41,830 bases of DNA from positions 1 through 41,830 of the forward strand of contig NZVE01000003.1 of the NCBI GenBank assembly GCA_002697345.1, given 5' to 3'. Under the pieces are notes generated by a model. That model saw nothing but the letters and a program-made list of their open reading frames with translations, searched no databases and was not told the origin of the DNA. This DNA comes from Paracoccaceae bacterium (lineage in GTDB: Bacteria > Pseudomonadota > Alphaproteobacteria > Rhodobacterales > Rhodobacteraceae). Made by a program: the position numbers and the translations under genes. Shown here in pieces: positions 26,792 through 36,235 of the stretch (positions are counted from its first letter, which is position 1; the number at the start of each line of letters is the position of its first letter).

Positions 26792-28309
26792 ATGTCAGCT
26801 CAAAAAGTTTTATCACTTCGGTCACTTTCAAAGAAATTTGGAAGTGTGGTGGCTAACGATGATGTTAGTCTTGACTTATACGTTGGAGAAATCCTTTCAC
26901 TGCTCGGTGAAAATGGTGCAGGAAAAACGACATTAATGAACATGTTATTTGGGCATTATCTTCCTGATGATGGTGAAATACTAATCACAAATAAGAGCAA
27001 CCAAATGGAGCCGCTTCGTTTAGGTCAGCCTCAGGCTGCTATATTGGCGGGGATAGGTATGGTTCATCAGCACTTTACTCTTGCAGAGAATTTAACAGTC
27101 TTTGAAAATATTACGATTGGTGTGGAGTCGCTCTGGTCACTTAAAACAGATAAAAAGAAGGCCCAAAAGAAAATAGCAGATATCATTGAGCGGAGTGGAC
27201 TTGTTGTTGCTCTAGATGAGCCAGTGGGGAGATTATCAGTAGGAGAACGGCAGCGAGTAGAAATATTAAAGGCATTATATCGGGACGCTAGGGTCCTTGT
27301 TTTAGATGAGCCAACGGCTGTCTTAACACCTAAAGAAGCGGATATACTGTTTGATAATGTAAAAGCTATGACAGATGACGGGCTCTCAGTAATTTTTATA
27401 TCTCACAAATTACGCGAGGTTTTAGAGTTTTCAAATCGAATAGTAGTTCTTCGCCACGGGAAAAAAGTTGGAGAAATGTTAACAAAAGATGCTGATGAAC
27501 AAAGTATAGCAAAGATGATGGTTGGAGAAAGTACACTCCTTTCTAAACGAGTAGAGATTCAAGTAGGTAATCCTCTTTTGTCCCTTGAAAAAATTTCGAT
27601 GAGAGGATCATCCAGGCGAAACAGACTTGTTGATGTTTCACTAAAAGTTCATGAGCATGAAATTCTAGGAATAGCTGGTGTTTCAGGAAACGGGCAGTCT
27701 TCCCTTGCAGAACTTATATCTGGTCTACAAAAACCTGATCAGGGAGAAGTGATTCTTGGTACTTCTAAGGTAAAAAAACTAAATCCAAAGGTAATTGTGA
27801 AAGCTGGAATTGGACGAATTCCAGAGGATCGTCATAAAGATGGAATAGTTGGGAATATGACAGTTGCAGAGAATATTATTCTTGAAAGCTTAAACGAAAA
27901 AAATATACAAAAGTTTGGGTTTTTAAATAGAGGCTCCATAAACTCCATAGCCGAAGAATTATGCTCCTCTTATGATGTAAGAGGGCCGGGGGTCCATGCC
28001 CATGCCAGACTTTTGTCTGGGGGAAATATTCAAAAAATGATACTTGCAAGAGTGTTTAGTAGAAATCCAAAAATAATTTTGGCTAACCAACCTACACGTG
28101 GTCTCGATATGGGAGCTGCAAGTGAGGTAGAGAGGCGTCTCTTAGAAGCACGAAAAAATGGATCAGGGATACTTTTAATTTCTGAGGATCTGGATGAAAT
28201 ATTAAGGCTGTCAGATCGAGTTCTTGTCATTCATAGCGGTGTCTTGACAGAAATAGAAAATATGGATCGAGAACAAATAGGTCTAATGATGGCTGGAGAA
28301 TCTTTATGA
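26792..28309 (+). CDS. Double-domain ABC ATPase of nucleoside-type importer (YufO-like)
   Basis: 505 residues with two ABC domains. The first has Walker A GENGAGKTT, signature LSVGERQRVEILKAL and Walker B VLVLDEPTAVL. The second has a degenerate Walker A (GVSGNGQSS), signature LSGGNIQKMILARV and QPTRGLD. This layout is that of the nucleoside/ribose type importers. The start is taken at ATG 26792; a TTG at 26765 is in frame but sits in the hairpin loop. No Shine-Dalgarno is visible at either, so translation may depend on the preceding gene. The end overlaps the first permease by 4 bases. Confidence 0.92.
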   Translation: MSAQKVLSLRSLSKKFGSVVANDDVSLDLYVGEILSLLGENGAGKTTLMNMLFGHYLPDDGEILITNKSNQMEPLRLGQPQAAILAGIGMVHQHFTLAENLTVFENITIGVESLWSLKTDKKKAQKKIADIIERSGLVVALDEPVGRLSVGERQRVEILKALYRDARVLVLDEPTAVLTPKEADILFDNVKAMTDDGLSVIFISHKLREVLEFSNRIVVLRHGKKVGEMLTKDADEQSIAKMMVGESTLLSKRVEIQVGNPLLSLEKISMRGSSRRNRLVDVSLKVHEHEILGIAGVSGNGQSSLAELISGLQKPDQGEVILGTSKVKKLNPKVIVKAGIGRIPEDRHKDGIVGNMTVAENIILESLNEKNIQKFGFLNRGSINSIAEELCSSYDVRGPGVHAHARLLSGGNIQKMILARVFSRNPKIILANQPTRGLDMGAASEVERRLLEARKNGSGILLISEDLDEILRLSDRVLVIHSGVLTEIENMDREQIGLMMAGESL

Positions 28310-29382
28310 TAAGGGTAGAGAACAGAAATTCGTCTTCACGACTTTTTAAATTTAGTATTCCCATTATATCAGCAGTGTTATCTTTAATATTAGCAGCGAT
28401 CCCCCTAGCTTTTGCCGGTGCCAATATTGGGGAGGCTTATTTTGTTATGATAAAAGGTGTGTTTGGGTCTGTCTTTGCAGTATCTGAAATGCTAACTCGT
28501 GCTACCCCATTAATTTTTACAGGGCTCGCTGCAGCAGTCGCTTTTCGTGCAAGGCTATGGAATATAGGTGCAGAAGGGCAATTGTACCTTGGTGCTATGG
28601 CTGCAGTAGCAATTGGTACTGGTGCATTGGATATTAGTGGATTTTTTTTATTACCTATCATTATTACTTTTGGTTGTTTAATGGGAGCCTTTGGTATGGT
28701 TGTACCTATGGCATTAAAAACAAGATTTGGTGCTGATGAGGTTGTAACTACACTCCTACTAAATTTTATTATTCTGATATTCCTTCAGATGATGTTAGAG
28801 GGTCCGTTGAAAGACCCTATGGGATTAGGTTGGCCGCAATCTGCTCCTATTCTAGATCAGGGAATGTTACCAACGCTTCTAACTCGAATGCGTGTTCATT
28901 CCGGATTAATTATAGGGCTAGTTTTGGCTGTAATTTTGCAGATTTTTATTAATCGCTCTATTTGGGGGTTTAAACTCAGGGCGGTAGGAGAGAATATTTT
29001 TGCGGCCCGCCATGCTGGTATTGGTGTAAATAAATCTTTACTTGGTGTTGCAATTTGTTCTGGAGCACTTGCTGGCCTTGCAGGCGTGAGCGAAGTGATT
29101 GGCCTAAAAGGGTATTTGACTGCAGATTTGTCTCCAGGTTTTGGTTATACTGGTATCGTAGTGGCTATGTTGGCAGGGCTTTCCCCTATCGGAGTAATTG
29201 CGGCTGCACTCTTTATAGCTTCCGTCTTTGTTGGAGCAGATAGTATGAGCCGTGCAATGGGTGTGTCTTCCTATTTAGCTGATTTAGTAGTCGCAATGTC
29301 ATTAATATGTGTTTTAATTGGGGGGTTTGTCTCAAACTATAAACTCACTTTTACGAAACAAAAAAAGGTGACAACTAAATGA
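28306..29382 (+). CDS. Nucleoside-type ABC transporter permease 1 (YufP-like)
   Basis: 358 residues, about nine to ten membrane helices, branched-chain/ribose permease superfamily (BPD_transp_2). Motifs typical of the BMP-importer permeases include RATPLIFTGLAAAVAFRARLWNIGAEGQL and FGADEVVTTLLLNFI, with GENIFAARHAGI and GFGYTGIVVAMLAGLSPIGV further on. It overlaps the ATPase stop and the next permease start as ATGA at both ends, so the three are tightly coupled. Inner membrane. Confidence 0.93.
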   Translation: MIRVENRNSSSRLFKFSIPIISAVLSLILAAIPLAFAGANIGEAYFVMIKGVFGSVFAVSEMLTRATPLIFTGLAAAVAFRARLWNIGAEGQLYLGAMAAVAIGTGALDISGFFLLPIIITFGCLMGAFGMVVPMALKTRFGADEVVTTLLLNFIILIFLQMMLEGPLKDPMGLGWPQSAPILDQGMLPTLLTRMRVHSGLIIGLVLAVILQIFINRSIWGFKLRAVGENIFAARHAGIGVNKSLLGVAICSGALAGLAGVSEVIGLKGYLTADLSPGFGYTGIVVAMLAGLSPIGVIAAALFIASVFVGADSMSRAMGVSSYLADLVVAMSLICVLIGGFVSNYKLTFTKQKKVTTK

Positions 29383-30323
29383 TTGATATTCTCCAAATTC
29401 TCATTAGTGAATCTTTCTGGGCCGCATCGTTGAGAATATCAACACCATTAATTTTTGGGGTACTTGGCGCGTTGTTGTGTGAGAAATCTGGTGTCTTAAA
29501 TCTTGGGATAGAAGGAATTTTCGTGGCTGGAGCTATGTCTGGTTGGCTGGCCGTTTGGCTGGGAGCTGGTCTAATTGGGGGAGTAATTGTGGCCGGATTA
29601 GCTGGAGCATTTTTTGGTTTAATACACGCTATTTTGACCGTACCTTTAGGTTTATCTCAACACGTCTCCGGTTTAGGTGTAACATTGTTTGCAACCTCCT
29701 TAAGTTACTTTATTTATAGAACGGCTTTGCCCAACGTGTCATCACCTCCTAGGATCGAACCCTTTCGTCCGATAGATATTCCCATTATTTCTGAGATACC
29801 CTTCCTTGGAGAAATAATCGGTCAACAGACAGCTATGACTTGGTTGGCATTGCTAATGGTTTTTATTGTCTGGTTTGTTCTTTATAAAACTCCTTTAGGA
29901 ATTGCCATCCAGGCTGTTGGAGACAATCCTAACTCTGTCGATGCGCAAGGCTTATCAGTTTATGGCTTAAGAATTGGATCTGTTGTTGCTGGATCAGCTT
30001 TAATGGGGGTTGGGGGAGCTTTCTTGACGATGTCGGCTTTTGATGCCTTCTTTTTTGGAATGGTTAATGGTCGGGGATGGGTTTGCATTGCATTGGTAAT
30101 CTTCGCTAGCTGGAAGCCTGGGAAGGCTTTGCTGGGAGCTGTATTATTTGGCGCCTTTGATGCTTTACAAGTCCGTCTTCAGACTGAGGTTGGGGCGTTT
30201 GTCCCCGGACAAATTTTCTTAATGGCTCCTTATGTTTTGTCAATTTTTGCTCTTATGGTTGCTGCACGAAAAGCTGATTATCCGCGAGCTCTTTTGACTC
30301 CATGGTTTAAAGGTGAAAGGTGA
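29379..30323 (+). CDS. Nucleoside-type ABC transporter permease 2 (YufQ-like)
   Basis: 314 residues with about eight membrane helices. The pattern RISTPLIFGVLGALLCEKSGVLNLGIEGI and the later VGDNPNSVDAQGLSVYGLRIGSVVAGSALMGVGGAFL are characteristic of the second permease of this importer family. It starts within the stop of the first permease (4-base overlap). The next gene, a cytosine-deaminase-like enzyme, follows within 5 bases, which suggests the importer brings in a nucleobase or related heterocycle. Confidence 0.93.
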   Translation: MIDILQILISESFWAASLRISTPLIFGVLGALLCEKSGVLNLGIEGIFVAGAMSGWLAVWLGAGLIGGVIVAGLAGAFFGLIHAILTVPLGLSQHVSGLGVTLFATSLSYFIYRTALPNVSSPPRIEPFRPIDIPIISEIPFLGEIIGQQTAMTWLALLMVFIVWFVLYKTPLGIAIQAVGDNPNSVDAQGLSVYGLRIGSVVAGSALMGVGGAFLTMSAFDAFFFGMVNGRGWVCIALVIFASWKPGKALLGAVLFGAFDALQVRLQTEVGAFVPGQIFLMAPYVLSIFALMVAARKADYPRALLTPWFKGER

Positions 30324-30327
30324 TAAT

Positions 30328-31617
30328 ATGATTAACTTTGATTTAATTGTTAAAAATGCGACACTTCCAGATGGTCGTTGTGGGATGGATATCTTATGTA
30401 AAGATGGATTTATCTCTGACATCGGCTTGAATATCGATGCTGAGGCAAACCAGGTTATCGATGCAGAGGGTTACTTAGTCTCACCACCTTTTATAGATCC
30501 TCACTTTCATATGGATGCAACTCTGTCACTAGGTACTCCAAGACTTAATATTTCAGGTACTTTACTTGAGGGTATAGAACTGTGGGGTGAACTTAAGCCT
30601 GTTCAATCGATTGATGATATTATTCAAAGGGCTCTAAAGTACTGTGATCTGGCGATCTCGATGGGAATTGGTGCAATTCGAAGTCATGTAGATATTTGTG
30701 ATAATGAGTTAAAGGGTGTTGAAGCGTTACTTGAAGTACGTAAAGCTGTAGCGCCATATCTTGATCTTCAATTAGTAGCTTTTCCGCAAGATGGTCTTTT
30801 TCGATCTTCTTCAGCGGTAGGAAACCTTAATAGAGCTCTAGATATGGGTGTTGAGATTGTTGGAGGTATCCCGCATTTTGAGCGTACAATGGATGATGGA
30901 ATTGAGTCTGTTAGATACCTGTGCGAGCTAGCAGCTAAACGTGGGCTAATGGTTGATATGCATTGCGATGAAAGTGATGATCCTATGAGCCGTCACATTG
31001 AAGTCTTAGCCTATCATACAAAAAGGCTTGGTTTGCACGGGATGGTGACAGGTTCACATTTAACTTCTATGCACTCTATGGATAATTACTATGTTTCTAA
31101 ATTGATCCCACTAATAGCTGAGTCTGGGGTTCACGTGATACCTAACCCTCTCATAAATATTATGCTTCAAGGGCGCCATGATACTTTTCCAAAAAGGAGG
31201 GGGTTAACTAGGGTATCTGACTTAAGGAATGCTGGTGTAATGATCGGTTTTGGATCTGACTGTATGATGGACCCTTGGTACTCGTTAGGGAAAGCTGATA
31301 TGTTGGAGGTTGCTGCTATGGGCTTACATGTGGGTCAATTGTCTAGTCGTGCAGACATGGAGTGGTGCTTTGACGCTGTGACTGTAAATTCTGCAAAAAT
31401 AATGGGGTTTGAAAGTTATGAATTACAAAAAAACGGTAGGGCAAATATGGTTTTGCTACAGGCAAGAAATAAAATCGAAGCTCTAAGATTAAAGGCAAAT
31501 CGGCTGTTAGTTATCCGTGATGGAAAACTAATTGCTCAAAATGACCCTGTAACATCAAAACTGTTTATGGAGGGAAGGCCAACCTCTATTAACTCAGCTG
31601 ATTATGAGCCATCGTAG
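30328..31617 (+). CDS. codA: Cytosine deaminase-like amidohydrolase
   Basis: 429 residues of the amidohydrolase superfamily, CodA branch. The metal site includes His59 and His61 (DPHFHMD), the HCDE segment around residue 215 and the aspartate in GFGSDCMMDPWYSLGKADML, which closely parallels CodA. The NPLINIMLQGRHDTFPKRRGLTRV stretch is also CodA-like. CodA hydrolyses cytosine to uracil and ammonia; relatives hydrolyse other ring amines such as N-isopropylammelide, so the substrate is not certain. ATG 30328 follows AAAGG, 4 bases after the permease stop; a GTG at 30313 is less likely. Co-transcription with a BMP-type importer supports a nucleobase substrate. Confidence 0.82.
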   Translation: MINFDLIVKNATLPDGRCGMDILCKDGFISDIGLNIDAEANQVIDAEGYLVSPPFIDPHFHMDATLSLGTPRLNISGTLLEGIELWGELKPVQSIDDIIQRALKYCDLAISMGIGAIRSHVDICDNELKGVEALLEVRKAVAPYLDLQLVAFPQDGLFRSSSAVGNLNRALDMGVEIVGGIPHFERTMDDGIESVRYLCELAAKRGLMVDMHCDESDDPMSRHIEVLAYHTKRLGLHGMVTGSHLTSMHSMDNYYVSKLIPLIAESGVHVIPNPLINIMLQGRHDTFPKRRGLTRVSDLRNAGVMIGFGSDCMMDPWYSLGKADMLEVAAMGLHVGQLSSRADMEWCFDAVTVNSAKIMGFESYELQKNGRANMVLLQARNKIEALRLKANRLLVIRDGKLIAQNDPVTSKLFMEGRPTSINSADYEPS

Positions 31618-31745
31618 CTTGCTTTTGTTCTCTTTAAAGTATTATTTGCGATAGTAATATTTGATGTGCACCACGGTTTTAATAAATAATATGCACTATT
31701 AACTTTTGAACCTGCTCTTAATTGATAGGAATTAAGGAAATTAAA

Positions 31746-32432
31746 ATGAAAAATTTAGCAATTTTGGCACCCAGACTTACAACTATACCAATAGTCGGTA
31801 CGTCTGATAGTTTTCCAGTTCGAAGAATCTACTGCATTGGGCGTAATTATGCTGACCATACAATAGAAATGGGTGGAAACCCTGATAGGGAGTCGCCATT
31901 TTTCTTTCAGAAAAACTCTAATAATGCAGATTCCTCAGGAGAGTTTCCTTACCCCACAGAAACAAATGATGTTCACCACGAAGTTGAATTGACAATTGCC
32001 CTTAAATCGGGGGGTAAAAATATAACAGAAGAAAATGCCAATTCACATATTTTTGGATATGCTGTTAGTCTAGATATGACCCGAAGAGATTTGCAAAGTG
32101 AAATGAAAGCACTGCGACGTCCATGGGAAATTGGAAAATCTTTTGAAAGATCGGCTCCAATTGGTGAAATAAGTCGTGTTGAAGAAGTAGGTTATATAGA
32201 CAGTGGGTTAATTGAACTTAAGGTAAACGGAAACGTAAAGCAAACTGGAGATCTAAATCAGATGATTTGGAAGGTACCAGAAATTATAGCATATTTATCT
32301 AGGTTTTATGACATTGAAGGTGGAGATTTAATAATGTCTGGAACACCGGCTGGTGTTGGACCTGTCGTTAAGGGAGATCAGTTAGTCGCCAGTGTTAAAG
32401 AACTTCCGGATTTAAAGATCTTAGTAATATAA
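31746..32432 (+). CDS. Fumarylacetoacetate hydrolase-family protein (fumarylpyruvate hydrolase-like)
   Basis: 228 residues. The metal ligands are in HHEVELTIAL (the two glutamates) and the aspartate of VSLDMTRRDLQ. The IYCIGRNYADH start and SPFFFQK segment are closest to fumarylpyruvate hydrolases and related beta-diketone or oxo-acid hydrolases. The C-terminal GGDLIMSGTPAGVGPV is a family hallmark. The cytoplasmic reaction splits a C-C bond or decarboxylates a 2-oxo dioic acid; the substrate is not visible. ATG 31746 follows AAGGAA. It lies 128 bases after codA, so it may have its own promoter. Confidence 0.88.
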   Translation: MKNLAILAPRLTTIPIVGTSDSFPVRRIYCIGRNYADHTIEMGGNPDRESPFFFQKNSNNADSSGEFPYPTETNDVHHEVELTIALKSGGKNITEENANSHIFGYAVSLDMTRRDLQSEMKALRRPWEIGKSFERSAPIGEISRVEEVGYIDSGLIELKVNGNVKQTGDLNQMIWKVPEIIAYLSRFYDIEGGDLIMSGTPAGVGPVVKGDQLVASVKELPDLKILVI

Positions 32433-32455
32433 TAATTTTCTTACTAAAATTATTA
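32430..32455. promoter_or_regulatory. Perfect AT-only inverted repeat at gene end
   Basis: TAATAATTTT (32430-32439) and AAAATTATTA (32446-32455) form a perfect 10-bp inverted repeat with 6 bases between, starting at the stop codon of the preceding gene. With no G or C in the stem it would be a poor terminator; an operator for the downstream DmdA-like gene is possible. Confidence 0.35.
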
Positions 32456-32498
32456 TAATTAAGACTATTTAAACCTATTACAAAAAAGTGAAGTAAAG

Positions 32499-33602
32499 AT
32501 GTTTTCTATTTTTCCTACAGCTAGATTACGACCCTCACCATTCTATAACGCTGTTGTTAAAGAGGGTTTGAAGACCGCAATGGTATACAACCGAATGATA
32601 TTACCAGCCAGTTTTGGTAACCCTGAGGAGGAATACTGGAGGTTAATAAACGGTGTTTCCATGTGGGATGTTGGTGTGGAAAGACAAGTTCAGCTTACGG
32701 GAGTTGATGCTGCTAAGTTGGCTCAAATATTGTCTCCGCGAGACCTTTCTAAATGTAAGGTTGGTCAAGGGAAATATGTACCTTTATGCAATCATAAAGG
32801 CATTTTAATTAATGACCCTATTCTTTTGAAATTGGATGAAAACAAGTTTTGGTTTTCTATAGCTGATAGTGACATTTTAACTTGGGCCCAGGCGATAGCT
32901 GGGGAGAAAGGTTTAGATGTTCAGATAATAGAGCCAGATGTTTCGCCACTAGCTGTTCAAGGGCCTAAGTCGGAAGGGGTAGTTGCTTCGATTTTTGGAG
33001 ATTGGGTAAGAGAGCTCAAATATTTTTGGTTTAAAGAAACAGAACTAGAAGGAATTCCTGTTGCAGTTCAAAGATCTGGTTGGTCTAAGCAAGGTGGCTT
33101 TGAAATATACTTGATGGACGGAAGTAAAGGCACAAAACTTTGGAATATTGTAAAAGAAGCAGGAAAACCGTATGGAATTGGTCCTGGATCACCTGGCACA
33201 CCCGAGCGAACTGAAAGTGGTTTATTGTCTGTTGGTGGGGATAGTGATTATACAACTAATCCTTTTGAGGTGCGTTTAGGGAAATATATAGATTTACAGG
33301 TTGCAGATGACGTTGTGGGGATTCAAGCTTTAAGAAAAATCGCTTCTGAAGGACCTAAACGTCACCAGTTAGGGTTAATTTTAGAAGGAAAAATAGCAGA
33401 TCCATTAAAGTTCTCTTGGGAAGACATTAACCATATGGGTAAAAAAGTGGGAGATATGACTAATTGTGTGTGGTCACCACGTATGAGTGCTAACATAGGT
33501 TATGGCCTACTTTCGGTAAATATTAATCCGGGTGATTTAGTGGAAATTGAAAGAGATGGAACAATTGTAAAGGCAAGAGTTGTTGATCTACCATTTATCT
33601 AA
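32499..33602 (+). CDS. DmdA-like GcvT-superfamily tetrahydrofolate-dependent enzyme
   Basis: 367 residues, the size of DMSP demethylase DmdA. Many DmdA-like stretches are present: RLRPSPFYNAVV, then the YN-M motif (YNRMILPASF, where DmdA usually has YNHM), ERQVQLTGVDAAKL, SPRDLSKCKVGQGKYVPL, LINDPILLKL, FSIADSDILTWAQ and EPDVSPLAVQGPKS. Asp106 and Glu202/Tyr204 (GGFEIYL) correspond to folate- and substrate-site residues. DmdA moves a methyl group from dimethylsulfoniopropionate to tetrahydrofolate. Marine bacteria also carry close paralogues with other substrates, and no acu or dmdB-D genes are adjacent, so the exact substrate is open. Cytoplasmic. It has only a weak ribosome binding site (GAAGTAAAG). 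Confidence 0.8.
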   Translation: MFSIFPTARLRPSPFYNAVVKEGLKTAMVYNRMILPASFGNPEEEYWRLINGVSMWDVGVERQVQLTGVDAAKLAQILSPRDLSKCKVGQGKYVPLCNHKGILINDPILLKLDENKFWFSIADSDILTWAQAIAGEKGLDVQIIEPDVSPLAVQGPKSEGVVASIFGDWVRELKYFWFKETELEGIPVAVQRSGWSKQGGFEIYLMDGSKGTKLWNIVKEAGKPYGIGPGSPGTPERTESGLLSVGGDSDYTTNPFEVRLGKYIDLQVADDVVGIQALRKIASEGPKRHQLGLILEGKIADPLKFSWEDINHMGKKVGDMTNCVWSPRMSANIGYGLLSVNINPGDLVEIERDGTIVKARVVDLPFI

Positions 33603-33714
33603 AGTTATTAGTTCAACTACCTAGCTTTAAATTCTTCCTTGGTTTAACAAAGCCCAAACTTGTAGAATTTTCTACCTAAATAGCATATGATCTTACGTAT
33701 AGGAAATATTAGAA

Positions 33715-34728
33715 ATGATTGTCTTTGTGACGGTTGGATCAGGTCTTTTTGGTGCTTGTATAGCTTGGGCATTAGGATTAGCTGCACCCTTTCTAACTGG
33801 ACCTGCGCTTGCCGTTGCCTTTGCATCATTAATGGGCGTAAAATGTCATATTCCACTTTATTTTAGAAATACAGTTTTTTTAATTATTGGCATAGTGCTT
33901 GGATCTGGAGTGACGCCTGATATTTTGAAGGACGCTTTGACTTGGCCAATAAGTATTGTGTTAACTTGCGTTTCCGTAAGCCTTATCATGCTATGTTCAG
34001 TTTTTTTGTTAGAGACTTACTTTGATATGGACAGAGCTACTTCAATACTAGCATCAAGCCCAGGGCATTTAAGTTTTATATTATCTTTAGGGTCTGAGAT
34101 CACAGAAAATATTTCTAGCATTGCAGTAATTCAGACCATCAGAGTGTTTATACTAACATTAGCGGTTCCGATAATTTTATCGTTTTCCGCAGACGGAGAG
34201 CCAACGGTGAATCAGATCATGGTTTCAAAAATTTCTTTGACCCACTTTTTATTTGTAATGGTACCTGCAGTTTTTGGTGCATTTTTAATGAGTTACTTTA
34301 GGTTTCCCGCAGCGTTCTTATTGAGCGGATTGTTGCTTTCCTCTATTGGTCATGGCTTAGGGGTAACACCTGGTGAATTACCTAGACCCATATCTTTATT
34401 TTGCTTTATTGTTTTAGGGTCATTAATTGGATCTAGATTTAGTGGCGTTAGTTTTACGTTATTAAGGAGTCTAGCATTAAGCGGCTTTTTAATAACCTTA
34501 ATTGGATTAACTATTTCAATAATAGTCTCTTTTTTAATTCACTTATTAACAGGTATTAATTTTCTTTACGTCATTATCGCTTTAGCTCCTGGTGGGTTCG
34601 AAACTATGGTGGCAATGTCTGCATTTGTTGGAGCTGACCCAGCATATGTAGCAATTCACCACATAGCTCGAATATTTTTTTTAAGTGCCTTAGTTCCTAT
34701 AGCTCTCATGCACAGACTAACCCGTTAG
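33715..34728 (+). CDS. AbrB-family integral membrane protein
   Basis: 337 residues, about ten membrane helices in two related halves (PF05145-type AbrB, also mislabelled ammonia monooxygenase or transcriptional regulator). The first half has GLAAPFLTGPALAVAFASLMG and ILASSPGHLSFILSLGSE. The second ends with the hallmark ALAPGGFETMVAMSAFVGADPAYVAIHHIARIF. The family is a putative transporter of unknown substrate in the inner membrane. Its 3' end overlaps the convergent aminotransferase gene by 12 bases. Confidence 0.85.
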   Translation: MIVFVTVGSGLFGACIAWALGLAAPFLTGPALAVAFASLMGVKCHIPLYFRNTVFLIIGIVLGSGVTPDILKDALTWPISIVLTCVSVSLIMLCSVFLLETYFDMDRATSILASSPGHLSFILSLGSEITENISSIAVIQTIRVFILTLAVPIILSFSADGEPTVNQIMVSKISLTHFLFVMVPAVFGAFLMSYFRFPAAFLLSGLLLSSIGHGLGVTPGELPRPISLFCFIVLGSLIGSRFSGVSFTLLRSLALSGFLITLIGLTISIIVSFLIHLLTGINFLYVIIALAPGGFETMVAMSAFVGADPAYVAIHHIARIFFLSALVPIALMHRLTR

Positions 34729-36075
34729 GGTTTTTAATCCGTCCTCTATAGCGTTTAAAACTTGATCAGTTTCACCTTCAGTGATTATTAACGGTGGAGA
34801 GAGTAAAATGTTGTGTCCGCCTATTCTAACCATTGCGCCAGACTTAAAAATTTTAGCTGAAAGCTTAGCCATGTTATCTGCTCCCATTGGCGTTTTGTTC
34901 TGTTGATTCGAAACTAGCTCTATACCAGCCATCAATCCATGACCGCCCCGAACATCACCTACTACGGAGTATTTACTTTTTAAAGTTTTTAACCCTTCAA
35001 ATAACTGCTGGCCTCGAATTTTTGCACTTTTTTGGATTTGTAGCCTTTGGCTCTCCCTTATACATGCTAGAGCTGCAGCAGCCCCCACAGGATGTGCAGA
35101 ATAAGTATAGCCGTGACCGATGCTTCCCAATACTGGGTCACCTTGCTCAAATACCTGTGCCACGTTTTCAGAGATCATACATGCACCAAAAGGAAAATAG
35201 GCAGAAGTTATACCCTTAGCCATCGTCATCATATCAGGTTTAACACCCCAGTGGCGAGAGCCACACCAGTCACCGATTCTTCCAAAGCCAGTAATCACTT
35301 CGTCAGCAATCATTAGGATTCCATATTTTGTACAAACATCACGCATTTTTTTCATGAATGATTTATGTGGAACTATAACTCCACCAGCGCCTTGGATTGG
35401 CTCCATTATAAAAGCGGCTATGGTGTCTGGACCTTGGAACTCTATTTCATCAACTGCTGCTGCTACACAAAGATCGGCTAGGCGCTCGGGATCAGTCTCA
35501 TTAAACGGGTTGCGATATGTATAAGGGCTTGGAATATGAAAACAGCCAGAAAGTAGTGGTTCATAATTTGTTCGAAACCTACTATTACCATTTACAGACG
35601 CCCCACCAAAGTGGGTTCCATGGTATCCCTTTTTTAAGGATAAAAACTTTGTTCGACCATTAGCGCCATTTATTTTATGATATTGGCGAGCTAATCGTAG
35701 AGCTGTTTCTACGGAGTCAGAACCCCCTGAAGTAAAAAAAGCCCTTCCCATATTCTCTTCACTGAACATTTCGCACAGTTCATAGCTGAGTTCGATTGCT
35801 GGTTCATTAGTAGTGCCAGCAAAGGCAGAGTAATATGGCAATTGGTCCATTTGCTGAATAATCGCTTTTTTGATAGGTTCACATGAGTAACCCACGTTTA
35901 CACACCATAGACCACCAACGCCGTCTACAACCGTATTTCCATCATAGTCTGTAATTGTGGAGCCCTGTGCCTTTGATATAATGTTAGGAGGGTTCTCTAT
36001 TGATGTCCCAGGATGCCCCATTGGATGCCATAAATGACGAGCATTATTTTCTTGCAAAAAGTTAGAGTCTTTCAT
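34717..36075 (-). CDS. Class III (omega) aminotransferase
   Basis: 452 residues, fold-type I class III PLP enzyme. The N-terminal HLWHPMG, FFTSGGSDSVETALRLARQYH, the IMEPIQGAGGVIVP segment, Asp in IADEVITGFGR and the cofactor lysine in MTMAKGITSAYFPFGA identify it. The pattern fits omega-amino acid:pyruvate or taurine:pyruvate aminotransferases, which act on terminal amines such as beta-alanine, taurine or putrescine with pyruvate as acceptor. The substrate cannot be fixed from sequence. It converges with and slightly overlaps the AbrB gene, and diverges from the S49 peptidase gene. Confidence 0.9.
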   Translation of the reverse strand: MKDSNFLQENNARHLWHPMGHPGTSIENPPNIISKAQGSTITDYDGNTVVDGVGGLWCVNVGYSCEPIKKAIIQQMDQLPYYSAFAGTTNEPAIELSYELCEMFSEENMGRAFFTSGGSDSVETALRLARQYHKINGANGRTKFLSLKKGYHGTHFGGASVNGNSRFRTNYEPLLSGCFHIPSPYTYRNPFNETDPERLADLCVAAAVDEIEFQGPDTIAAFIMEPIQGAGGVIVPHKSFMKKMRDVCTKYGILMIADEVITGFGRIGDWCGSRHWGVKPDMMTMAKGITSAYFPFGACMISENVAQVFEQGDPVLGSIGHGYTYSAHPVGAAAALACIRESQRLQIQKSAKIRGQQLFEGLKTLKSKYSVVGDVRGGHGLMAGIELVSNQQNKTPMGADNMAKLSAKIFKSGAMVRIGGHNILLSPPLIITEGETDQVLNAIEDGLKTLTG

Positions 36076-36235
36076 TTTTTATTCCCTCTGGTGCTACATT
36101 CTAAGTAATAAAGTCAGTTTTTTTTTACGTATTTGCAAGGTTTAAATGAGAACGTGCTTAATACTTGTTAAATAAATATAACAAAATCAGCATTTACTCT
36201 TGTTTGGAGTCGTCTGGCAGATTAAATGCAGTGTT

